Part shown: positions 37,484 to 50,864 of the stretch, in pieces
Position numbering within the stretch: position 1 is the stretch's first letter
How the letters are laid out: each line of letters starts with the position of its first letter
From: Paraescarpia echinospica
Taxonomy: Eukaryota; Annelida; Polychaeta; Sabellida; Siboglinidae
Direction of reading: 5' to 3'
Assembly: GCA_020002185.1 (NCBI GenBank)
Contig: CM034533.1
Span: forward strand, 67,678,119-67,742,118
Length of the DNA: 64,000 bases
The notes under the pieces: generated by a model
Seen by the model: only the letters and a program-made list of their open reading frames with translations
Database searches by the model: none
What the model was told of the DNA's origin: nothing
Translations under genes and position numbers: made by a program

Positions 37484-37641
37484 GAAGATTGCGGAAATGG
37501 AGAATGGATGACGACCTCTGTGGCCTTTATTGACGTTCTGTTTTATCGAGGCAATCACGTCTTCCCATGTCACATCTTGCAATCACTGGATGATAATCCA
37601 TGTTGATGTATGTGACCAATGTGTCACGTTTCTTTCCTTGC

Positions 37642-37647
37642 AATAAA
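37642..37647 (+). terminator. Polyadenylation signal of gene A2
   Basis: AATAAA at the same distance from the stop codon as in A1. Confidence 0.7.
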
Positions 37648-37797
37648 ATGTTCTCTTGAATATATCTGGTGTTAATGTTTAACTTTCACATTATTGAATA
37701 GTTGCACGTAGCACGCATTGCAACATCTTGCACATATAATAACGCCTTTGATAATTTTATTGTCCCGTGATGACTCCGTAATGGCACGGAAGCGGAC

Positions 37798-37925
37798 ACG
37801 CACACACGCAAATACATTTGCAAGTACACACTCAACACAAACATACAAACACGCACGAACGCACGCACGCACTCTCACACACGCACACACACACATAAAC
37901 ACACGCACAAACACACACACACAAC
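37798..37925. repeat. Interrupted (CA)n microsatellite 3' of gene A2
   Basis: Counterpart of 5508-5632. Confidence 0.85.
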
Positions 37926-39256
37926 CCGCTTCGTAAGAAGACACATCTCCCTAATTATCATGAAACAAGTGGTTGCCGCGGCTCCAACTACGTGTATACC
38001 AGTCATCAAACACAATCCTCTACATCAATGGTGGATGGACAACCTACACAATACAACAAGTGTCATCACTGCTAGCAGTCATTATGTACAACTTCCTCCT
38101 TGTATTAATCATTGTTATGATTATATGATTATTTATTATCCTCGTCATCACTGTTGTCTTCTTCATCATTATTATCATCATCAACTTCGTCGTCGTCCTC
38201 GTTATCAGCACCTCCATCATCAGATTTAATACATTGCAGGTAGATTTATCAAAATTACCTTCCATTGTTACATTGCTGGTCGATAATTATTGCATAAAAG
38301 GTCAATTATTAGTTTCCCGGTCCTTGTTGCATTAAATGTTGATTACTACATTATTGGTTGTAACAACCGCACTAACTCAGTGGAATATGCCTATTGTCCG
38401 CATTGAGTGCTGTTCTTCGAGGATATTGAAGTAAAATAAGATAATTTTACTTCTTAATTATTATGTGTCATTATGTGGCGAGGAAAACAGTTCGACCAAT
38501 CAATTTTATTGCAGTTAACCGGAACAAGCTCACGTTACCCCGAAGACGTTTTGTGCAGCATCCGCCCACCCCTCATCAGTCGAAAGGACCGTCACCGATC
38601 AAGAACCGTTTACCGGCCTATATATAAGATAATCCGAATGAAGTATTGATCTAACACGAAGGAAAATAATACTCTGAGCCAATTGACACTTCCATGGCGT
38701 GACCTAGTGCCTAGAAACATGTCCACCAAGCCATGACAGACTAGTAAGGAGATGCCGGAAACGTAGACCGTTCGGAAATTCCGTCATATATTTTGTTGCA
38801 TTTCTGGCCCCAAACACCATTATTTACGATAAAACATAATGTAACGTTTCTTAAGCGATCAATGTAAGCGGACATGGGTCCATCAATTGTTGAAACCAGT
38901 TCCTTGCCAACAATGGTCATAACGGTAATATATGTGAATTACACAAAATATTATCGCGGATGACAGCAGCTGGATAAAACATTACCGCATGCAGTTACTT
39001 AATGCCTTTTTAAACGTTGCCTTGTTGTTTTTTTTATTATGAACAAACGTTTGCACCCAAAACAAATGTAATATAGAATGTGCAAACGCTCCAAGTTCTC
39101 GGCGTCCATTTTTGAAGGATTGGCGGATCTTTTGCTAGGCAACCCATCACGAGAAGGATAGGTCAATTAATGGTACGACGTCACGATAAATCTTAAGCGC
39201 GTGACCCCCGTTAAGTGTTGTTATTTCAACAATGTTTCCATCAGCAATTTACGTGA

Positions 39257-39813
39257 TTAATAGTGTTTTTGTGACACAAATTTGAATTTTATTTGTGCAT
39301 ATTTTTGAAGCAATGCTTTAAGTACTAGACAATACTGCTCATACAAATCTGATACGTGTTCTTTAGGATGTGTGATAAGGTTGGATTTAAGGATATCAGC
39401 CATTAAGGCTGCAATGTTGATCCTGTGAATGGCTCTATAAAACGCATTGTGTTTAGGCACGGCTGGAGTTATAGAAACTTTAAGATCGGCAATGATAGTG
39501 TGGTAGTCGGATAAGCCATCTGAAACTGTGGGTGTCTGGATATTGTTATAGGTTGAACGAGTTACCAAGAGGTCAAGCCAATAGCCATGTATATGTGTTA
39601 AAAATATTGTTTTGTATCAAAAGGTGTCAGAATATCATTAAATGTGCTTGTTGTTGCAGAAGGTATATCCAAATAAAGATTACGATCGCCAACAATGTAA
39701 AATTCTGAATGTATGGTTGCAAATTCTTCCGCCAGATCACAAAGTCCCGCATGTTCGAACATTTTCCTGATGCTGGACATAAAGTTGCATATGGTGTAGA
39801 CATTGCCCATCAT
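39257..39813 (-). pseudogene. LINE relic: APE-type endonuclease fragment (unit 2 copy)
   Basis: Same minus-strand endonuclease fragment as 6752-7290 (FYIVGDRNLYLDIP, VSDGLSDYHTIIADL), broken by a frame change at the equivalent place. The catalytic-loop GDLN has become GDRN here. Confidence 0.7.
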
Positions 39814-42737
39814 GAGAATAATTACCCGGTACTGGTTGGGACGCTTCTATGTTATTTCAGAGGCCTTTGCGAACAGAGCAGATCTGTGCAACGTTTTCAA
39901 ACTGAGGAGGACATTACGTTCAATGCGTTTCATAACATTTCTTGGACAGTGGACAGTGTTGCATTGTGCATGTAGCCCACAACATTTTCCACCTTATCAT
40001 GTTGTCATGAGATTATGTTGAATCCCGTCCAACTGCTGATTTTCTGATCGGACGGTTACCGCAAACAAGTGAACACCCACACGTGGCTACTTCGTTGTGC
40101 TGTTGATGATGAATCTGCAAGAGATCCAGATCAATTAGCTAGTTAGATTCTAGGTGAGCCTTCTCTTTTCCCAACGCTGTACACTGGGAGCAACTTGTCG
40201 GATAGCTAGTTTTGTCGCTTCTTCTCTGTTTTAGCACAATTAAAAGTCTCCTGTTATAACATCCTGGTTTATTGACCATGCCAACCTGTTAACGCGAACA
40301 GAACCGCCCTCAACTGCTATCATTTGCATTGAAACTAGACCTCCATTTTGGAAATAAATTATTTCGCTTAATTTTAAACACTGAAAATTTACCCATATCC
40401 AAATCTCCAACACTTATCCAGGCATACCACACCCAAATATGCGATCCACCATGTAACTGAACTACCCACCCGTTGGTACGTTATAGGGTAATACCACTTA
40501 CAATTTGTTGATACATCCAACAACACTATTAAAGTTACGTTGCCACCGAATACAAATTCAATTCATGATAAACCCGCTAAGACTCATATATTAAATTGTC
40601 AAACTACAACATTGCAACAAATATATAAAATGTTTGCTTACTGCCAGCGACACATATGTACATAACAGTATTATCTAACGCGATTACAAAATATCAGCTC
40701 CATATACGCACAACTGCCGTATAAACATACACATATTCAGACAGATAAGTACAGACCCATACTCTGTTTTTCGATATATATATAGATGAATCCCGCAATA
40801 CAGTATACTGTATGAATGTGTTTTGCTACATGCAGTCAAAATATTATTAGTGTTCTCTTGAGTGATATTTCTATACACAATTTCCCACGGGCAGACTATC
40901 TGATTTCACATTACACAATTTTAAGGAATTGGAAACCTGCTTGGCTCGTGTGAAATTCTTATTGTTCTAAAACAACCACACGCTGCCGGCAACTGTTTTG
41001 TTATTAGTTTTTTTTCGGCATCCAATTTCGTATATATCGATATATGATAATGATGCAAACATTTGTCTTCGTCAATTTGGCATAGTAGTTGTTTTGCATC
41101 CCGTCTACTGACAATGTCGAAATAGGCAAAGCGTTATTTATTTCAAAATGTATTCGACGACGTTGCACAGTTTGGTATTTTTCATTACGATGATGGCGGC
41201 GCCTTCTCGACTACGAGTTGGATGTCAACAAAGACACTGTCATTATTGTTGTCTGGGTTGTGATGTCGTCCACAATTGCAACAGCTGCACTCAGAGAGTG
41301 GAAGATGAACACCCGCCTGCATCCTACCTCAGATTTAACTGACTCATGTTGTCATGTTGCTGGTCATAGCACCGTTTTTCGACAGACTGAGTTTCCGTTG
41401 TTTATTTCAGTGGTATTTCGTAAATAAAGTCGTATTCATAACCACATTTCTAGATAATGCAGTTTCATTATGCAGTATGTATATGCATATGGAAACCATA
41501 ATCGTTTACACGACATCGCCAGGGATACATTCAATTACGGAACGTGCTACACGGTATCCTGCCAAGCGTTGCGTTTTCTTTAATTCCACACCTGTTACAC
41601 ACCTACCTCGAGCACAAATTATGTTCACACAGACATCGGCCTTTTCTGAGCTGATATTTTCTTAGTGTTTTATTATAAGAAATGTGCTTTATTAATAACG
41701 TCTGAAGATATTTTATAAACTAGTAGTATGCATTATAAATCTATAAAATATGAATCCACATTGATATATTTTCTATCAACACAATATTGATGTGCACCGT
41801 TTATTAGTTTATCTACAGCAATGCATACACAGTTATCACCAACGACGATACTAAATACTATGGCGAAACATATAAATTGTATTGATGGTCGACTTGCGTC
41901 TTGACCTTAGATGTTTGCCCAGTATAATACACTTTATTGCCGTCATCGAATGTGCTACTTTGCATCCAACCTGAACATAACAATGTGATACATTTTAGTG
42001 TATAAAACATCCGATGTTAATAGTTTTCTATACACCAAGCGGCGATAGTTGTAGTGTGTATTCTGTGGACACTTTTGTAACATGCAAATGGGTGTACAAG
42101 TGTGTGAGAGTTGGCATCGTAGATATTCTGAGTAGTGCTACGTGCTATTTATAATTCGAACAAGGATTTGACGGCGGTATGTTGCAGATAATATGACTGT
42201 ACAATACTAACAAAGTTTACGAATCCCTATAGATATATTTTAACAACGGTTTTATTAATTACAGTAATAACGATTACTTAAGGCTAATGCGCAACAAAAC
42301 AGGGAGATGATTCGGGTGAAAAGAATTGCAATTCTTACATTTGCATCATTGTTGCAACAATTACAGTCACACATCCTCACGCACATACTCATGCGAACTC
42401 ACACGCGAACGCGCGCACACACAACTAAGAACACATGCACACACGCACGCGTGTGTATGTGTGTGCGTTTGTGTTTTGTGCGTGGGCGTGCGTGTGCGTT
42501 TGCGCATGTATGAATAGCGATTATTTTGATAATGATTATCATTATTGCGCATATAAGAAGGAATGTTCTAATTTCATCTCCTCCGAGGCGCCGGAGTTCA
42601 TATGCCTCTTTAAGAGTTTATTTTCTTCATTGGACCGTTGGCCTAAAACCTCATTTGTATAAGCATGTGTACGCAACGTATTTAGAGAGATTCAGCAGAC
42701 TTACCCCAAATACGTGGACGCACGTTCGGTATATATA

Positions 42738-42771
<34 letters not shown>

Positions 42772-43234
42772 CAGTGTATATATCATTCATTATTCTAGCA
42801 AATGCATCACCAATATATCAACTAATTTGTTTTTATTCCGCACGATGTCGACACTAAAACAGTTTTTTTGCAAAACTATCCCGATCAACATCAGCCAACG
42901 TAATTTCTAAGGCAGGAAAGGCAATAATGAGCGATGTCGAATAAACGTCGACTTGACCTAAGAAACTACCTCCGTGAATTAGTCAGATTAATCGCCGTAT
43001 GGACAACGAAACGACTTGGGCAAGACAAGTTAATACCTGTTTGCAAATTAAATTGTGTTTCAGAATGCCCTTGCTAGATCTCAGTTACATTTTATTGTTG
43101 AAACAGGTATCCCATCAACTCCGAAACAATTCATATCCCGCTAGGCAATTACGCTCAGTTTGTTCTAAAGGTTGTGTCAATCTAACGGTAAAACGGCGTT
43201 TACAGCAGTTTGACAAAAGTTTATAAATATGCGA
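39814..43234. other. Spacer shared with unit 1, no gene recognised
   Basis: Aligns with 7291-9926. Extra sequence at about 41970-42530 and 42620-42900 is missing from unit 1. It includes a dispersed repeat (about 42211-42370) also found at 29677-29830 and 49080-49230, and a CA/TG microsatellite (42413-42512). Confidence 0.5.
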
Positions 43235-43481
43235 AAGTTTTCACAATATTAACGAAAAGTAACGGATAAGCCGATTCAGCAATAATATAGTTATCATGGT
43301 ATTTATTTTATATGTAAAACCATTATTTTATTGAAGCAATTATGTTTTTAAAATGTTGTTTTTGAAGCGCCTTTGACAAGTTTTTTATATCCGGAGATAT
43401 GGCGTTATATTAATAAAATATTATTATTATTATTATTACTATTTTATTATAATTTTATAACATCGATAAAACGATCTGCCC

Positions 43482-43487
<6 letters not shown>

Positions 43488-43516
<29 letters not shown>
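43488..43516. repeat. (AT)n microsatellite
   Basis: Unit 2 counterpart of 12528-12552. Confidence 0.9.
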
Positions 43517-43518
<2 letters not shown>

Positions 43519-43664
43519 TAGATATCTCTTATCATTATGCGGAACTAACAAAACAAATTGTACGTGAACGCTTGTTGGTGTCTTTTTACATCCTGGGAAG
43601 GACCCAGTGCAAAAACGACATGTCACATTTAAAACACCTTACATTATCAAAACCCTGCATCCCT

Positions 43665-43797
<133 letters not shown>

Positions 43798-44146
43798 CTA
43801 TCGGTATGTGTGTTTCATATAATCAACAATTACTCAATTAGCATAACTGCTAACATGAATAATAATTTGATACGCCATAACATAATTTAAAAAAAGTCAA
43901 GTACATTAAAATCAGTTGTGTTGGTGTCATCAAGACAATTTATTTAACGTATGCAAATGCTGCCATTAAAGGTATTAAAAGTATGTTGCTCACTTATATT
44001 AAAAGTGAAATAACTAAAACAACGAAGAACAGAGAAATCTGCGAAACAGGAAAAAGCACAAACCCGCTACTGTCAACAAGATTAGTCGAGTAGGCGGTGA
44101 TTTATTCGAGCAACCACCGCCTCACTCCCGACATCTCTAATACGAG

Positions 44147-44257
44147 GCGCATGCGCAATGATTCACATATATAATCGTGATTCTGATTGGCTGTTACATG
44201 ATCAGTCCACCAGAGATCGTATATAGAGAGATATGTCACTTCCTCGTCGCCATTTTG
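44147..44257. promoter_or_regulatory. Promoter-like cluster, unit 2 copy
   Basis: Same NRF1 palindrome (44147-44156), inverted CCAAT, TATA-like and YY1-like (44248-44257) motifs as 13134-13244. Confidence 0.4.
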
Positions 44258-44728
44258 AATGTTGATCCACTAGCGCCCCTAGCGGCCGTGATTCATTAAA
44301 AAATTAGGCGCAGCGCTCAGCTTGTGTTCTCGTCCCCCACCCATGCACTTGATTTAGGGTGTTCTACATGATTAATTCAAATTTGTTTTAAATTAATGCT
44401 TGCTTAATTAGTTGGCTGATATGTCTGTCAACCTAACTGCGAGCCCCAAAATCATACCCTAGCAAATTATTGAAGATAAAAATCCGATGTGAATACCACT
44501 TTTGGTGTATCAGACACAACTGTTCTTTATAGTCCAGGACATAATTACTTCTGATATGGTTTAGAATACAACTACCCACCCTCATATCCAAGTTACAGAT
44601 AAATACTTATTCGGTTGTTTGATTTCATACTATAAACTTATTTTTCGCTGGAATTTTATTTTGCGGATTGAAAATCAGAAAATGTTGACCAGTGATTCAA
44701 TTTTGCAGTTTCACTGTTGTATTTTGAA

Positions 44729-47172
44729 CGCGATTACAAAATATCAGCTCCATATATGCACAACTGCCCTATAAACATACAAATATAGAGACAGATAAGT
44801 ACTGACCAATACTCTGTTTTACGATATCTATAGAGGAATCCCGCACTACAGTCTACTGTGTAAATGTGTTTTGCTACATGCAGTCGAAATATTATTAGTG
44901 TTCTCTTGAGTGATATTTCTATACACAATTTCCCACGAGCAGACTATCTGATTTCACATTACACAATTTTAAGGAATTGAAATCCAGCTTGGCTCGTGTG
45001 AAATGCTTATTGTTCTAAAACAACCACACGCTGCCGGCAACTGTTTTGTTACTTTTTTTTTGCATCCAATTTCGTATATATCCATATATGGTAATGATGC
45101 AAACATTTGTCTTCGTCAATTTGGCAAAGTAGTTGTTTTGCATCCCGTCTACTGACAATGTGGAAATAGGCAAAGCGTTTTTCGCCAGACTGACCTTCCG
45201 TTGTTTATTTCAGTAGTATTTCGTAAATAAAGTCGTATTCATAACCACATTTCTAGATAATGATCGCCTTCTTTTGAATGTATATTTTCATATAATTTTA
45301 GAAAGAAATACGTGTATTTATGTTTCATTATGCAGTATGTATATGCATCTGGAAACCATAATCGTTTACACAATATCGCCAGGGATACATTCAATTACGA
45401 AACGTGCTACACAGTATCCAGATAAACGATGCGTTCTCTGTTGATTTTCTGATCGGACGGTTACCGCAAACAAGTGAACACCCACACGTGGTTACTCCGT
45501 TGTGCTGTTGATGATGCATCTGCAAGAGGTCCAGATAAATTAGCTAGTTAGATTCTAGGTGAGCCTTCTCTTTTCCCAAAGCTGTACACTGGAAGCAACT
45601 TGTCGGATAGCTAGTTGTGTCGCTTCTTCTCTGTTTAGCAAAATTAAAAGTCTCCAGTGATAACATCCTGGGTTATTGACAATGCCAACCTGTTAACGCG
45701 AACAGAACCGCCCTCAACTGCTGTCATTTGCATTGAAAAAGTATACCTCTATTTTGGAAATAAATTATTTCGCGTAATTATAAACACTGAAAATTTACCC
45801 ATATCCAAATCTCCAACACTTATCCAGGCATACCACACCCATATATGCGACCCACCATGTAACTGAACTACCCACCTGTTGGTATCTTATAGGGTAATAC
45901 TACTTACAATTTGTTGATACATCCAACAACACTATTAAAGTTACGTTGCCACCGAACACAAATTCAAGTTATGGTAAATCCGCTAAGACTCATATATTAA
46001 ATTGTCAAACTACAACATTGCAACAAATATTTTAAATGTTTGCTTACTGCCAGCGACACATATGTACATAACAGTATTATCTAACGCGATTACAAAATAT
46101 CCGCTCCATATGCGCACAACTGCCGTATAAACATTCACATATACAGACAGATAAGTACAGACCCATACTCTATTTTACGATATCTATAGAGGAATCCCGC
46201 AATACAGTATACTGTATGAATGTGTTTTGCTACATGCAGTCAAAATATTATTAGTGTTCTCTTGAGTGATATTTCTATACACAGTTTCTCACGGGCGGAG
46301 TATCTGATTTCACATTACACAATTTTAAGGAATTGAAAACCTGCTTGGCTCGTGTGAAATGCTTATTGTTCTAAAACAACCACAAGTTGCCGGCAACTGT
46401 TTTTTTTAAAGTTTTTTTCGGCATCCAATTTCGTATATATCGATATATGGTAATGATGCAAATATATGTCTTCGTCAATTTGGCATAGTAGTTGTTTTGC
46501 ATCCCGTCTACTGACAATGTGGAAATAGGCAAAGCGTTATTTTTTTTTCAAAATGTATTCGACGACTTACGATCATCGACGGCGCCAACTACCAGTTGGA
46601 TGTCAACAAAGACACTGTCATTATTGTTGTCTGGGTTGTGATGTCGTCCACAATTGAAACAGCTGCACTCAGAGAGTGGAAGATGAACACCCGCCTGCAC
46701 CCTATCTCAGATGTAACTGACTCATGTTGCCATGTTGCTGGTCATAGCACCGTTTTTCGCCAGATTGACCTTCCGTTGTTTATTTCAGTGGTATTTCGTA
46801 AATAAAGTCGTATTCATAACCACATTTCTAGATAATGACCGCCTTCTTTTGAACGTATATTTTCATATAATTTTATAATGAAATATGTGTATTTATGTTT
46901 TATTATACAAAACCTAAATGACAATATGTATATGGATATGAAAACCATAATCGTTTACACGATATCGCCAGGGATACATTCAATTACGGAACATGCTACA
47001 CGGTATCCTGCCAAGCGATGCGTTCTCTTTAATTCCACACCTGTTAAACACCTACCTCGAGCACAAATTATGTCCACACAGACATCGGCCTTTTCTGAGC
47101 TGATATTTTCTTAATGTTTTATTATAAGAAATGTGCTTGATTAATAACGTCTGAAGATATTTTATAAACTAG
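44729..47172 (+). repeat. Local re-duplication of 40.0-41.7 kb within unit 2
   Basis: At 44729 the unit 1-like sequence stops (after TGTATTTTGAACG) and joins a copy of 40680 onward, runs with a deletion to about 45436, then restarts at a copy of 40038 and continues through a second copy of 40680-41720. The duplicates are close to each other but not identical. Confidence 0.75.
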
Positions 47173-47178
47173 TATTAT

Positions 47179-48520
47179 TAAAAATAGATAAGTGAGCGAA
47201 AAATGAACAACTGAGAACACGTCCCAAAAATGTGTACCATTACGGTTCGTCCGATCCAAACAGTCTTGATATCGTTTGAAAGCTTACGATTTCTGCTATT
47301 TAAATATATATAAATATTTCCTGATAGTCATTCCTAAAATAAACTATAAACGGACATACAACGGTGTCGGTTCCGGTGTCTTAGACACTGCGAACGATGT
47401 TGTTTCGTCGACACAGTTCACCAATCTACCGATTTAGGCACCACCAAGGAGCCTCTATTTGGACAGGCGTCACTGAGCAAGAAAATGGCAGTCTACACTG
47501 AAGGTTTTTGTCCGCCATTCGGGAGGCAAGCGCATGCGCCTGCGGGACCGCAGCGCGCGATGTTGGCGTTATTTGTTCAGTTACCTCATTTCATCAGAAT
47601 AATCACCAAGCTGTGATGCGTCATATAAAATGAAAGATATTAAAGTAATCCTTGAAGTTTTTTTACCTATCACAATTCAAAATATTGAAATGTGCACACA
47701 AATCACGTAGAAACGTTCTAATTATTTATTGAACCAACTGAATTTCGTCGTGTTTTATCAGAATAATCATAAGGCTGTACCACTTCTTATATAATTAAAA
47801 TATTGAGGTTATCATTGAAAATGTTGAGCAATGATAATGCAAAGAACTGCATTTTCTTCACGCGTGTGGTCTGGCTTCGCGCAACTCCGGAATGGCGGAG
47901 GAATTGCTTATGTACTTTCCTCGAACAATGTAGATAGCGCGCGCTGCACCGTCTTGTATTGATATACGGTCTTAGGGCACCACTGTCTGATGTCATGGTA
48001 TAAGCTCCACCCACTTTCAAACGCGAAGTAGGCGTGACGTCACAATCACGTATTTCAAACAACCAACGCAACGAATTTTGACCTGTTGGTTGGCGTACGT
48101 CATTTTGACGTCACGCCGACGTAAAAATATATCGGCTTTGCACATCAGTTTCATTGCAGTTTAAAAGTGGGTGGAACTTATAACATGAAATCAAAAAATG
48201 ATGAACTGCGCATGTCTGTACCTATGCAAATGAAAAAAACAGCGCCACAATCGGAAGTATATTGTACTGAGTACCCGCCGACAACATCGTTCGGAACCGT
48301 ACAGAACACCGAAAACGGATGATTATAGGTCCCTTTATAGGTGTTCTATGATCGGTTACCGCGATATACAAAGGACGCTAGAATAACAAAAAGTGCATCC
48401 TTTCAAATTATACCAAAATCGTCGGGACAGGACGAGCCATGAGGGTGCTAGTGTCCGTAGAATTTCATGTTTTGGACGTGTTCCGAGTTGTTCATTTTTC
48501 GGTTGCTTATCTATTTTTGG
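47179..48520. mobile_element. Foldback-type DNA element, 1342 bp, unit 2 only
   Basis: The ends are inverted repeats: AAAAATAGATAAG...GAAAAATGAACAACT on the left, its complement on the right. They are flanked by TATTAT at 47173-47178 and 48521-48526. The sequence outside matches uninterrupted unit 1 sequence at 9262 (ACTAGTAGTATGCATTATC). Inner inverted segments (e.g. GCTCCACCCACTTTC near 48005 against GTGGGTGGAACTTA near 48168) extend the symmetry to a centre near 48080. There is no transposase; the short internal frames are not recognisable. Confidence 0.8.
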
Positions 48521-49920
48521 TATTATGCATTATCAATCAATAAAATATGAATCCACTTTGATATATTTTCTATCTCCACAATATCGACCGTGCATCGTTT
48601 ATTAGTTTATCTACAGCAATGCCTGCACAGTTATCAACATCCACGACACTAAATACAACGGTGTCTGACGAAACGTATCAAATGTAATGATGGTCGTCTT
48701 GACCTTAGATGTTTGCCCAGTATAATACATTTTATTGCCGTCATCGAATGTGATACTTTGCATCCAATCTGAACATAACAATGTAATATATTTTAACGTA
48801 TAAAACATTTATTATCTTGCAAGATCCTCGTTACATTTTATTTGTTCACGTGGATGTGTTACCCGCCGACAATGAGAAATCCGATGTTAAAGGTTATCTA
48901 TACACCAAGCGGCGTTAGTTGCAGTGTGTATTCTGTGGACACTGTTGTAACAAGCAAATGGGTGTACACGTGTGTGAGAGTTGGCATTGTTGGTATTCTA
49001 AGTTGTACTACGTGCTATTTATAATTCGAACAAGGATTTGACGGCGATATGTTGCAGATAATTTGATTGGACAACACTAACAAAGTTTATGAATACCTAT
49101 AGATATATTTTAACAATGGTTTTATTAATGACAGTAATAACGATTACTTAAGGCTAATGCGCAACAAAACAGGGAGATGATTCGGGTGAAAAGAATTGCA
49201 TAATTCTTACATTTGCATCATTGTTGCAACAATTACAGTCACACATCCTCACGCACATACTCAGGCGAAAGCGAACTCGCACACGTAAGAACACATGGAC
49301 ACACGCACACGTGTGTATGTGTGTGAGTTTGTGTTTTGTGTGTGGGCGTGCGTTTGTGCGTGTGTGAATAGCGATTATTTTGATAATGATTATCAGTATT
49401 GCTTATATAAGGATTGTTGTAAATTCATCTCCTCCGAGGCGCCGGAGTTCATATGCCTTTTTAAGAGTTTATGTTCTTCATTGGTCCGTTGGCCTAAAAC
49501 CTCATTTGTATATAAGCATGTGTACGCAACGTGTTTAAAGAGATTCAGTAGGCTTACCCCAAATACGTGGACGTGAATGGCCACCACAGCTACACGCACG
49601 TTCGGTATATATCACCTCATCACCAATATATAAACTAATTTGATTGTTTTTCCTCCACACGATGTCGACACTAAAACTGTAAGTAAGTGGTTTTTTGGCA
49701 AAAAAGTATTCTAATGATGAACTTGTTCCTGTACTGATGGCTGTGATATAGAAAATGTAAAAAATGTTTCCTAACAACTGGCTGATTGTTCTGTGCTATT
49801 TTATTTTATTTTAACCATATGTAATTCTTTGAATCAGTGTTATGAGCTACACATGTTAATTAATTTATTTATTGCGTTCTTAATAGCGAAACACCCATGA
49901 GGGACAATAAAGGTATTTGA
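48521..49920. other. Spacer of duplicated sequence, no gene recognised
   Basis: Third copy of sequence found at 41733-42700 (and in part 9262-9610), including the dispersed repeat at 49080-49230 and a CCTCCGAGGCGCCGGAG block. The rest, to 49920, is unremarkable. Confidence 0.5.
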
Positions 49921-50209
49921 GAATGGTAATGTGTATCTTGACCAAACAGGCCATCAGGAGACTTTCATTGGCATATCGCACAGATGGTGGCCAGAGCATG
50001 AGAGTTATTAGTGTCGAGCCATGTTATTTTATTATTTAATAGTGCTAAGGGTAAGTGATAGAATTATTTTAACATGTTTTAAACAAACGTTTGTGGTGGT
50101 GAACATCCAGCTGACTGCCACTTGGCACTGGTAGTGAGGTGGCGTTTCCGACAAATTCGAATACACAAGCCGGTTCACGCTGATTTCACTGCATTTGTCA
50201 AGATCTTAC

Positions 50210-50327
50210 CTGTCTTTGTCGTTTGAGAAACGAAAAAATACACATCACGCTGTTTTTGTTTGCTATTACTGCAACCATAAGCGACACAAATGGAGCTGCC
50301 GTGACTGCTCTTACCAACAGACGCCAT
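50210..50327 (-). pseudogene. THAP-domain first exon, divergent from B2
   Basis: Minus-strand ATG at 50327 opens MASVGKSSHGSSICVAYGCS, NSKQKQRDVYFFVSQTTKT and ends at a consensus donor (GACAG/GTAAGA at 50210/50209). CxxxxC-SNSK followed by FF is the start of a THAP zinc finger. The WxxxC and C-x2-H parts would be in later exons; a conserved open segment at about 49925-50000 may be one. It could be a host THAP gene or an old P-like transposase. Its duplicate at 16226-16318 is broken. Confidence 0.5.
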
Positions 50328-50512
50328 GACTCGTGACACACGTCCACTATGAGCGCTGGGGTGCGTGATTCCAAAATGGCGGTCAGTGGTAAACAAGTAA
50401 TGTGGTAGGACTTCCTTCTATAGTCTTTGACTCCACCCTTCGCGGAGATCATAGTGCAACGCGTTTCGAAATCTGATTCGAAAACGTAGACGTAACTTAA
50501 TTGCTTTGGTGC

Positions 50513-50519
50513 TTTAAAA
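50513..50519 (+). promoter_or_regulatory. TATA-like element and leader exon of B2
   Basis: TTTAAAA followed by GACAG. The leader exon ends at an intact donor (CAG/GTGAGC, 50606/50607), and the acceptor TTTCACAG (50863-50864) lies 13 nt before an ATG. Confidence 0.45.
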
Positions 50520-50864
50520 GACAGAGTGCTGGCGAGGATATCACATCGACAGCTCTGAAGACGAGCAGCTGACTATAAGAAGAGCCGTTTAATTCTCAAG
50601 ATTCAGGTGAGCCACGTGTTAGTGCGCTGATTAAAATAGTCGGGTGTGGTCCATTATGTGTGATTATTGTATTGAACTATGATCATCAATATATGTATAC
50701 TATCTTATTTCTTATCTTACCTTTTTGATTACATGAAGTTTTATTCTGATAAATATGGACAATGACGAAGGAATGTTAGTCCTTACATTAACAATGGATA
50801 CATTTTAACACTGTCACGAACGAATTTAAGAAAACAGTATATAGCATTTGTCTTTCTTTCACAG

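Noticed and set aside
47787..48071. 94-codon minus-strand frame in the foldback element as a transposase
   Set aside because: No transposase motif and it spans an inverted-repeat arm.
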